NCBI GenBank assembly: GCA_030607765.1
Contig: JAUWJJ010000099.1
Coordinates: forward strand, 1 to 5,342
DNA from: Candidatus Aerophobota bacterium
GTDB lineage: Bacteria > Aerophobota > Aerophobia > Aerophobales > B3-G15
Direction of reading: 5' to 3'
DNA: 5,342 bases
The position numbers and the translations under genes were made by a program. The notes beneath the pieces were generated by a model. That model was not told where the DNA came from. It saw nothing but the letters and a program-made list of their open reading frames with translations, and did not search any database. Each line of letters opens with the position of its first letter. Within the stretch, counting starts at the first letter, position 1. Positions 1 through 5,342 of the stretch are shown here, in pieces.

Positions 1-129
1 AAAGAGGCTATTTTAACAAGTGAGCCGCTAAAAGATGTCTTCTCTTTTAAAGAAGAGATAATTAGCCTAAAGAAAGTAGAACTCTCATCTAATTTAGCTT
101 TTTCCTCTAAATGCGGTCCTTTTTTTTAG
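1..129 (+). CDS. C-terminal tail of an unrecognised ORF, cut by the window start
   Basis: The first frame stays open from base 1 to a TAG at 127-129, giving 42 residues that begin KEAILTSEPL and end FSSKCGPFF. The other two + frames are closed by stops within the first 30 bases. The peptide is rich in Lys, Glu and Ser, has no membrane segment, and shows no motif I recognise. It may be the tail of a gene that starts upstream or another piece of the transposase debris that follows. An open frame of this length can also arise by chance in AT-rich DNA. A T-run (120-127) covers its last codons, but no stable stem precedes it, so I do not call a terminator. Confidence 0.2.
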   Translation, partial: KEAILTSEPLKDVFSFKEEIISLKKVELSSNLAFSSKCGPFF

Positions 130-136
130 GGTTATC

Positions 137-915
137 TTGACCAAAAAGCTTGATCTTCATATAGAAAAAAAGAGCTATTTATCTGAAACCTACTCTGGAG
201 AAGATTTATCAGAGGAGAAAACCCTCTCTTTTGAATCGGTCAATATTCAAGACAGAATCCAAATTGAGGTCAGTCTGGACGAGTTTAGTGAGTTTCTTCC
301 TTCTGGTTTTTTAGCCATCATGGCTAGTTTTGCTAAGAGATTAGGCTTTTTTGATCCCTTTTCAAAACACTTTCATCTTCCTATGAAAGAGATTATACAG
401 TATAATGGATAAGATTGCTACCCTTTTCTCCTCAATAGCAGTAGGATGTTCCTGTATTAAGGATATTAACCATAAACTTACTCCTTATTCTTCAGTAGCC
501 TTTTTATTCAGTATGGATAGATTTCCCGATCAGTCAGGAATTAATCATTTCTTAAACAGAATGACTCCTGAAGAGATTACCCAGCTTTCCTTGGTCTTTG
601 AGAATATTTTAAATAGAGTTGCCCTTTTTAAAAATGAAGAAAAAGTAGATTTAAATGTTGATACCACCGGTCTTATTGTTTATGGGGATAAGTATCAATT
701 TGTTAAAAAGGGATATCAGCTATCTTTAGGAACAACTAACCCGGAATATAACCAGATTTTATCCCTTATCTTAGATCCCCGGTAATATAGCTTTAAATAT
801 GAGATTATGGGATACAATTTATGAGGCAACTGAAGTTCTTGGTTCTTTAGAAAAAATAGGTATTATTAGAGCTGATGCCATTTATAGAATAGGACTTGAT
901 ATATTGGAAGAATAT
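137..915 (+). pseudogene. Decayed DDE group 1 (IS1380-like) transposase, C-terminal part missing
   Basis: This is the remnant of a cut-and-paste transposase, readable only by joining three frames. The first piece (137-412) starts at a TTG with AGGG at 128-131 as a possible ribosome binding site and holds the N-terminal segment ending FHLPMKEIIQYNG. The second (405-785) contains SIAVGCSCIKDINH, MDRFPDQSGINHFLNRM and NVDTTGLIVYG, whose Asp (codon 660-662) is the likely first catalytic residue. The third (from 781, frame +1) reads DPGNIALNMRLWD and then IRADAIY, whose Asp (codon 874-876) is the likely second. Similarity stops near EEYA (about 915), so the rest of the catalytic domain and its Glu are absent. 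IS1380-like enzymes of this type are usually 400 residues or more; only about 260 remain. The family assignment rests on remembered motif order, and IS4-superfamily is the safe wider name. Confidence 0.78.
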
Positions 916-917
916 GC

Positions 918-1875
918 TACCCCACCAGTGAAGCCATTCCGCTTATTGAGGAAGATATCGTAAACATATTAATAGAAAAGCGAAAAGTAACACTTGATAC
1001 ACTGCTTTATGATACAACCAACTTTTTTACCTATATTGATTCAGCCAATAAAAGATGCAACCTTACCCAAAGGGGTAGAAACAAACAGAAGTGGATGGAT
1101 TTAAGGCAGGTTGGGCTCTTGCTTTTGATCTCCCGCAAGAAACAACTTCCCCTTTTTCATAAACTCTATCAAGGTAATCTCACGGATAGGACTGTTTTCA
1201 AAGAACAATTTAAACAGATATTAAATAGATTCAAAGCCATTTCTGCCTCATTAAAGGTTATTACTCTGATATTCGATCAGGGTAATAACTCAAAAAAACT
1301 ATTAAAGCAAATGAGTACCAATATCCACTTTGTAGCGGCAGTGTGTCTCTCCTATCATAAGGCTTTAATTGAACAAGCTAATAAGTCTATGAGGGCTGTC
1401 TCGGTGAATGGTAATACTATTTGATTGTTATCTTGTGCGCACTGAAATCTGGCATCTTGATCTCACGGCTGTAGTTTATATTTCAGAAAAACTACGCCAC
1501 GGCCAAATCAGGGGTATTGAACAGAGTATAAAAAACCCTTTTCATTTAGCCTTAAGACCTCAATATCATTGGACGGATCAGAAGATAGAGGTCCATGGGT
1601 TTATCTGCCTTTTTGCATTTCTTTTATGCATGGTTGCCTATAGAAGAGCAAAGGAAAACGCTAACTTTAAAGGATCACCACACAAGTTGATAAAAGAACT
1701 TTCTGCTATTCGACTGGCTACTTTTATTGAAAACCCCTCGCAAAAAACTAAAGGACGATATAAAACAGTTTATCGTCTTGAAGAAATAGACGAAGACCTC
1801 TATGCCCTTGCTGAGGCTATAGGTCTAACTAAACAAAAAATAAAAACCAATATCCCGTTCAGTGTATACAAATGA
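918..1875 (+). pseudogene. Decayed IS1634-like transposase, N-terminus missing, internally deleted and frameshifted
   Basis: Frame 0 reads from about TSEAIPLIEED (near 924) through TLLYDTTNFFTYID, where the Asp at 1011-1013 is the first catalytic residue, then QRGRNKQKWMDLRQVGLLL, LPLFHKLYQGN and IFDQGNNSK with the second Asp at 1275-1277. That frame stops at 1422-1424. The protein resumes in frame +1 at about 1411 with RTEIW and VVYISEKLRHGQIRG, and ends with NPFHLALRPQYHWTDQKI, FICLFAFLLCMVAYRRA and a tail finishing at 1873-1875. These blocks, in this order, are typical of IS1634 transposases, which are usually about 500-600 residues. Here roughly 160 N-terminal residues are missing. The block from GQIRG runs straight into IEQSIKNPFHL, where the family has a further stretch of 100 or more residues. 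The Glu at 1519-1521 may be the family's catalytic Glu. No active product is possible. Confidence 0.85.
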
Positions 1876-1937
1876 TTAAATGAGCAATGCCAATATTTAC
1901 AATATATTGCGGATGATTTTTTCTGTTCATTTAGTAA

Positions 1938-2282
1938 ACTCACGATAGAATTAAACTCATCGGAGGAATAGATGATGCTACAGGCAATGTTCCTTATGCT
2001 CGGTTTACTTATGAGGATAGCACAGAAAAAAATATGGCTACTTTAAGAAAAATAATAGAAATAAAAGGCATACCTTTATCCATTTATGTAGATAAGAATT
2101 CCAAGTTTATTACTACTCGTCATCAAAGTATCCATGTTAACCTAAAGAAAGACTACAAAGAAACTCAAATAGGAAGAGCCTGGGATGAGTTGGGTATAAA
2201 TCCTATCTTTGCTGAAAGTCCCCAAGCAAAGGGAAGGTATATTCCTTCTGAAGATAATGTTTTAGCCATGGCAGAGGTATGA
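1938..2282 (+). pseudogene. Fragment of an ISNCY-type (rve integrase core) transposase
   Basis: Frame 0 is open from 1938 to a TGA at 2280-2282. It reads IKLIGGIDDATGNVPYARF, then IPLSIYVDKNSKF with the second catalytic Asp of the integrase core, then TQIGRAWDELGI and FAESPQAKGR. This is the characteristic order of ISNCY transposases related to the rve (PF00665) fold. The ATG at 2034 lies inside the domain and is not a real start. The helix-turn-helix region and the first catalytic Asp, normally upstream of IDDATG, are missing. The expected sequence with the catalytic Glu just after KGR is replaced by an unrelated 14-residue tail (YIPSEDNVLAMAEV). About 114 residues remain of an enzyme usually longer than 400, so this is an internal fragment. 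No full-length element of this type is in the window to supply it in trans. Confidence 0.78.
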
Positions 2283-2325
2283 CATTTTTACTTTGCATTG
2301 ACAGATTTTAAAAATATACTTGACT
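2280..2325 (+). repeat. Three spaced TGACA/TTGACT motifs, possible remnant of an IS end
   Basis: TGACA occurs at 2280-2284 and within TTGACA at 2298-2303, and TTGACT follows at 2320-2325, so starts are about 19-22 nt apart in AT-rich DNA. Evenly spaced motifs just beyond a transposase fragment would suit transposase-binding sites near an IS terminus, and repeated TTGACA-like words are common in such ends. No matching inverted end is visible on the other side of the fragment. Chance is a real alternative because the motifs are only 5-6 bases long. Confidence 0.28.
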
Positions 2326-2356
2326 TTATATGCTAGTTATACCTCAAAATATAGGT

Positions 2357-2398
2357 TTAAACAGGTGGAAGATTTTTTGTCGTCTTCCACCTGTTTAA
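2357..2398. terminator. Bidirectional intrinsic-type terminator hairpin
   Basis: The arms TTAAACAGGTGGAAGA (2357-2372) and TCTTCCACCTGTTTAA (2383-2398) are perfectly complementary over 16 bp, with a 10-base loop between them. On either strand the right arm ends in TTT or TTTAATTT, a short U-rich tail. The hairpin begins 30 bases beyond the stop of the - strand solute-binding protein gene and lies about 75 bases past the + strand transposase fragment. A shared terminator between converging units is therefore the natural reading. The tail is weaker than in a classic terminator, but the stem is long and perfect. Confidence 0.75.
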
Positions 2399-2428
2399 TT
2401 TAATCTTCCAATGAATTTTCTGCTTATC

Positions 2429-4306
2429 CTATTTTTTAATGAAGAACTGTGGAGAATATTCTGATCTATGCTGACTATTTATATTTTCAGCTACATTTCT
2501 GAAATTATTTTTAACTAAAGTGAAAAGCGTCACTGAAGGCTCTGTTACTATACCTATACTCCACAAATTCTCAGAGTGAATTGCTAATGCTTCTTTAGTT
2601 ACTGCAATTCTTTTCTCCACAGAATTTTCTTCAAGGATTTCATCCCAAATTTTCACTAGACGTTTCACATCTGCAGGAGGCTCTTCTCCTTCTTTGCCGC
2701 CAGAGGTGATCCAAAGAGCCCACCTTTGGCACCATCGACTGTTGGGATTAAAAGGAAAGAGTTCCGCCCGTGAAGGGGATCCTCCAACAAAACCCATATT
2801 TCCGAAATCACATAATATATCATACTTACACGCTGATACTTGGGTCGCGAAAAGAGTGTCACCTATAATTTTTGGTACTATCTCTATTCCTATGTCCTTA
2901 AAATATTTATCTCTTATAAGACCCATTATATCCGGAATTTCAGGTGGCCAGCCGTAATTTATAAGTACAAATCTTAATCGTTTACTATCAGAACGTAACC
3001 GATATTGGTGATTTTTATCCCATTTTAATCCTATCTCATCTAAAATTCTATTGGCTTTCACAGGATCATACTCAATGTAGGAGTTACAAAATCGTTCCTC
3101 ATACCATGGCATTCCCGGTGGTGGGAATGCTTGACTGGGAAGGCCTAATCCCTTAAAGAATAACTCATTTATTTCCTCCCTGTCTATAGCTACTGATAAC
3201 GCAATACGAAATTGCTTATTGCGAAAGAGCTCACGAATCACCGGATCTTCATGCCAGAAATTAAAGTAAATGGTACCGTGATTTGTTCCTACGGGAAGCA
3301 GGGTAACTAATCGGTAATCACCTCTTTCCCTATTTTGCATTAGCATAGTATAGTCATCTATCTTTTGCCATAGAGTTGTTCCCTGATAATCGATTTCTCC
3401 AGCCATAGCTTTAAGTAATGTAGTTTCTCTACTCGATGTCAGAGTTCGTTCAACTTTATCAATATAGGGTAACTGATTTCCTTCAGTATCAACTTTCCAA
3501 TAATATGGATTTCGGACAAAAATCTGAATTGGTTTATCTATTGTGTTTTGAGGTATCCAGGCATTTACTTGGGGACATTCGGGATTGTCAAAGTGCGTAT
3601 TTTTACTTTTAAATAAATCTATCCAAGTATCGAAACTTTCTTTTTTCATTATCTTTTTTATCTCATCCATAGAAGTATATTTGGGGTGGAATTGCTCGAG
3701 GTAATGTTTAGGAGCATATATCGTATTCCAGGCTGTTATGAGATTTTGGAGCAGTATGGAATTAGGTTTAGCAAAACTCAATCTAAAGGCGTAATCATCT
3801 ATTTTTTCTATCTTACCCGGTTCACCACCAATCATAAACGTTGATTGCACAAGGGGATTAAGTTCTTTATTAAGCATTATGTCATTCCAATAGAAGACAA
3901 CATCATCCGCCGTAAATGGTACCCCATCACTCCACTTCATTCCTTTTCGTAGATAGAAAGTTATGCTTTTGCTGTCTTTACTCCATTCCCAACCTTTGGC
4001 TATATTTGGTAAAATCTCTTTATAATCAGAAGACCAACAAACTAAATTCTCATTCCACAGTTGTTTGTACGCGCCCATCCCTCCTACCAGCACCAGTCGC
4101 CATACCCCTCCATATTGGCCAATTTCCTCTACTGGTTTAACTACTAAAGGTTCTTCCGGTAGTCTTTCTTCTACAGGTGGAAGTTCTCCTGCAGCTACTT
4201 TTGTTCTCAGCATAGGAGCTTCTTTATATTCCATTGCTAAGGCTGAAGCTACGGTTACCGTGCATATTACCATACTTAAAAATATTACTCCTATTTTTCG
4301 TATCAC
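2429..4306 (-). CDS. ABC transporter substrate-binding protein, family 5 (peptide/oligosaccharide type)
   Basis: This is a complete 625-residue extracytoplasmic binding protein that would capture a peptide or oligosaccharide and deliver it to an ABC permease. Residues 1-24 form a signal peptide: basic start MIRK, hydrophobic core, and cleavage after ALA. The Cys at 15 is not in a lipobox. After a linker carrying EAPML (29-33) and LPPVEERLP (42-50), the SBP_bac_5 fold starts near YGGVWR (65-70). The family signature follows at about 119-138, including LRKGMKWSDG and FTADDVVF. Later blocks include FRIALSVAIDREEIN (about 355-375) and PPPGMPWYEERF (about 395). The start is GTG, preceded by AAGGAGG seven bases away. 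No permease or ATPase lies downstream, where a hairpin closes the unit. Several Thermotoga COG0747 proteins bind sugar oligomers, so the ligand class cannot be told from sequence. Confidence 0.93.
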   Translation of the reverse strand: MIRKIGVIFLSMVICTVTVASALAMEYKEAPMLRTKVAAGELPPVEERLPEEPLVVKPVEEIGQYGGVWRLVLVGGMGAYKQLWNENLVCWSSDYKEILPNIAKGWEWSKDSKSITFYLRKGMKWSDGVPFTADDVVFYWNDIMLNKELNPLVQSTFMIGGEPGKIEKIDDYAFRLSFAKPNSILLQNLITAWNTIYAPKHYLEQFHPKYTSMDEIKKIMKKESFDTWIDLFKSKNTHFDNPECPQVNAWIPQNTIDKPIQIFVRNPYYWKVDTEGNQLPYIDKVERTLTSSRETTLLKAMAGEIDYQGTTLWQKIDDYTMLMQNRERGDYRLVTLLPVGTNHGTIYFNFWHEDPVIRELFRNKQFRIALSVAIDREEINELFFKGLGLPSQAFPPPGMPWYEERFCNSYIEYDPVKANRILDEIGLKWDKNHQYRLRSDSKRLRFVLINYGWPPEIPDIMGLIRDKYFKDIGIEIVPKIIGDTLFATQVSACKYDILCDFGNMGFVGGSPSRAELFPFNPNSRWCQRWALWITSGGKEGEEPPADVKRLVKIWDEILEENSVEKRIAVTKEALAIHSENLWSIGIVTEPSVTLFTLVKNNFRNVAENINSQHRSEYSPQFFIKK

Positions 4307-4313
4307 TTTTTAA

Positions 4314-4320
4314 CCTCCTT
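4314..4320 (-). promoter_or_regulatory. Strong ribosome binding site deciding the GTG start of the binding protein
   Basis: On the - strand this reads AAGGAGG, followed by a 7-base spacer and the GTG at 4306-4304. It is a near-perfect anti-Shine-Dalgarno match. It supports the GTG as the true start, as does the signal peptide that begins there. Confidence 0.88.
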
Positions 4321-4343
4321 GATTTTTTTATTTTCCCGAAAAC

Positions 4344-4363
4344 TTCCTTAAGGAAAATTTCCT
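4344..4363. promoter_or_regulatory. Overlapping palindromes, possible operator ahead of the binding-protein gene
   Basis: TTCCTTAAGGAA (4344-4355) is a perfect 12-base palindrome. It overlaps AGGAAA-A-TTTCCT (4351-4363), a perfect 6-bp inverted repeat around one central base. They lie 38-57 bases upstream of the GTG start, between the likely promoter area and the ribosome binding site. Overlapping symmetric sites in a leader often bind a dimeric repressor, but I cannot name the regulator. I found no convincing -35/-10 pair nearby on the - strand. The stem is too short to call a terminator. Confidence 0.35.
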
Positions 4364-4410
4364 GCTTAATAGTTTCCTTTTAGAAGTCTTCTCTTGTCCC
4401 AGCTAATAGC

Positions 4411-4575
4411 CTATTTATTCTTTACTTTCTCACCTCCCTCTGGCCTTATTTTTAGCTCTCCCTTTTTAACTAAATCACAAAATATCAAACTTTCAAAGGA
4501 CAATAATCCATTCCAAAAGCTTCGGCTACTTTAGGATGAATAATCTTTACTTTCCTTATGAATATCAATAATCAT
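4411..4575 (-). pseudogene. Small decayed gene coupled by ATGA to the aminotransferase, function unknown
   Basis: An ATG at 4575-4573 overlaps the aminotransferase stop as ATGA, a typical sign of translational coupling. Its frame reads MIIDIHKESKDYSS, meets a TAA at 4533-4531, and then continues open to a TAG at 4413-4411, ending FCDLVKKGELKIRPEGGEKV plus KNK. Between them the neighbouring frame, which is in phase with the aminotransferase, reads VKIIHPKVAEAFGMDYCPLKV before a TGA at 4487-4485. This looks far more protein-like than the first frame over the same stretch. The simplest reading is one gene of about 55 codons, or a deleted remnant of a longer one, carrying a +1 shift near 4550 and a compensating -1 shift near 4500. 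The MIIDIH start recalls amidohydrolases, but nothing else supports that, so I assign no function. Chance open frames in AT-rich DNA remain possible. Confidence 0.4.
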
Positions 4576-5342
4576 CTTTGCATCTCTTTCATCACTTCAA
4601 TTACTTTATCAGCCATATATTTTAACTGCTCCTCGGTAAGAGGATAAAGGGGCAGATGAGTAAAACGATGCTGGAAAAGTTTCTCGGTATGGGGACAACT
4701 CTTTTCTATTGCTTTAGTATCATAACCCATTTGTTTCATATAAGAGAACTTATACAAGGGAGCAAAGTGAGGAATTTGGACTACTCCTTTTTCACCAAGT
4801 TTCTTTTTAAAATCTTGAATGTCCCCTTTAAGTTTATCCGGATTTATTTGAAATAGATAAAGATGATGAGTGCTCTTTATATCATCTGTATCTAAGGGAG
4901 GAGTTATAATTTCCTCTATTCCTTCAAATCTTTTATTTAAATATTCGGCGGCTTTCCTACGTCTGGTAATAATTTCTTTTATTCTTTTCATCTGGTTAAG
5001 TAAAACTACTGCTTGAATTTCTGTAGCTGGATGCATCCCGGCAATAGAATAATGATTACCCTTACCTTTTAAAGCTACGACATCGTAAAGCCAGTTTTTA
5101 ATAGGATGAGCTCCATCAAAACCAACAAAACGAGCTTTAGGAAAATCTTCACCATAAGATTCGTTAGTAACTACTATCCCTCCTTCACCTAAAGCATTTA
5201 TATTCTTTACTTCATGAAAACTAAATGAGCCAAAGTGACCTATAGTGCCACTCATCTTGCCTTTATAACTTCCTCCAAAGGCATGCGCCGCATCTTCAAT
5301 AACAGTAATATCATTTTCCCTGGCTAATTTCATAATAGACTC
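4572..5342 (-). CDS. DegT/DnrJ/EryC1 family PLP-dependent sugar aminotransferase, N-terminus beyond the window
   Basis: The 256 visible residues are the catalytic core and C-terminal domain of a fold-type I aminotransferase that typically moves an amino group from glutamate or glutamine to a nucleotide-linked keto sugar. Visible residues 15-24 read IEDAAHAFGG, where the Asp would pair with the PLP ring nitrogen. FGSFSFHEVKNINALGEGG (37-55) holds the Schiff-base Lys at 46. A block at about 102-125 (GMHPATEIQAVVLLNQMKRI) matches the helix that family members use to complete the active site. The C-terminus ends HLPLYPLTEEQLKYM and a short helix. Members are usually 360-400 residues, so about 110-140 N-terminal residues lie past 5342. 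The frame is already open at the edge (E-S-I before the Met at 5333), so that Met is internal. The family makes amino sugars for surface polysaccharides, glycosylation or antibiotics; the substrate cannot be told here. Confidence 0.95.
   Translation of the reverse strand, partial: ESIMKLARENDITVIEDAAHAFGGSYKGKMSGTIGHFGSFSFHEVKNINALGEGGIVVTNESYGEDFPKARFVGFDGAHPIKNWLYDVVALKGKGNHYSIAGMHPATEIQAVVLLNQMKRIKEIITRRRKAAEYLNKRFEGIEEIITPPLDTDDIKSTHHLYLFQINPDKLKGDIQDFKKKLGEKGVVQIPHFAPLYKFSYMKQMGYDTKAIEKSCPHTEKLFQHRFTHLPLYPLTEEQLKYMADKVIEVMKEMQR

Noticed and set aside
405..1424. Programmed frameshifting making the split transposases functional
   Set aside because: Several shifts occur at non-slippery sites, together with missing catalytic regions and an internal deletion, so decay explains the pattern.
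1891..1909. CAATAT...ATATTG inverted repeat between the IS1634-like and ISNCY-type remnants as an IS end
   Set aside because: A 6-bp match in very AT-rich DNA is expected by chance, and no partner copy was found at the other side of either remnant.
2298..2335. TTGACA at 2298-2303 as the -35 box of a + strand promoter
   Set aside because: No TATAAT-like hexamer sits 16-18 bases downstream, the nearest TATACT is only 11 bases away, and no + strand gene follows.
2357..2398. The long inverted repeat as the two ends of a tiny mobile element
   Set aside because: The arms are only 10 bases apart and no target duplication flanks them, so a hairpin terminator is the simpler reading.
2694..2957. Open frames on either strand within the binding-protein gene (2665-2862, 2694-2957, 3916-4140, 4065-4313)
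   Set aside because: They lie inside a strongly supported gene in other frames, have no ribosome binding site or recognisable motifs, and are shadows.
4429..4438. GGGAGGTGAG on the - strand as a ribosome binding site
   Set aside because: The only start nearby (GTG) reaches a stop after three codons. The bases fit better as the codons for PEGGE in the decayed small gene.
4485..4574. Readthrough or recoding of the aminotransferase TGA into the in-phase extension
   Set aside because: The aminotransferase already ends at its usual C-terminal helix, and there is no sign of TGA recoding, because TGA and TAG both end reading frames here as expected.
4656..4856. + strand open frame of 66 residues inside the aminotransferase gene
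   Set aside because: It is antisense to a conserved catalytic protein and shows no independent coding evidence.

Overview
The window is AT-rich bacterial DNA with two unlike halves: a graveyard of broken transposases on the + strand (about 137-2330) and an apparently ordinary - strand locus (2429-5342) with an ABC-transporter solute-binding protein and a sugar-nucleotide aminotransferase. The sequence carries no taxonomic marker. Low GC, a long solute-binding protein with an EAPML...LPPVEERLP N-terminus and several decayed IS families would suit an uncultured anaerobe such as Atribacterota, or a Thermotogae- or Firmicutes-like lineage, but that is only a guess.

Region 1 (1-2330). A 42-codon open frame of unknown origin ends at 129. 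Three transposase remnants follow, all on the + strand. The first (137 to about 915) is a DDE group 1, IS1380-like enzyme split over three frames and lacking its C-terminal part. It joins directly to an IS1634-like transposase (about 918-1875) that lacks its N-terminal part, carries a frameshift near 1410-1424 and seems to have lost an internal segment near 1515. The third (1938-2282) is the middle of an ISNCY-type integrase-core transposase, without the first catalytic Asp or the final Glu. None can encode an active enzyme. Just after the third, three TGACA/TTGACT motifs spaced about 20 nt apart may be what remains of an IS end.

Region 2 (2331-2428). A perfect 16-bp inverted repeat with a 10-nt loop separates the two halves and probably ends transcription from both sides.

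Region 3 (2429-5342, - strand). In transcription order this holds the C-terminal two thirds of a DegT/DnrJ/EryC1 aminotransferase (cut by the window edge), a small decayed reading frame that starts in an ATGA overlap with the aminotransferase stop, a short leader with overlapping palindromes and a strong ribosome binding site, and a complete 625-residue secreted family 5 solute-binding protein. No permease or ATPase gene is in view: transcription past the binding protein meets the hairpin and then the transposase debris. The aminotransferase suggests surface-sugar or amino-sugar metabolism. Some COG0747 binding proteins carry oligosaccharides rather than peptides, so a sugar link is possible but not shown.

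I see no RNA gene, CRISPR array or intact mobile element. The least expected finding is the broken small gene at 4411-4575, which lies in what looks like plain intergenic DNA.
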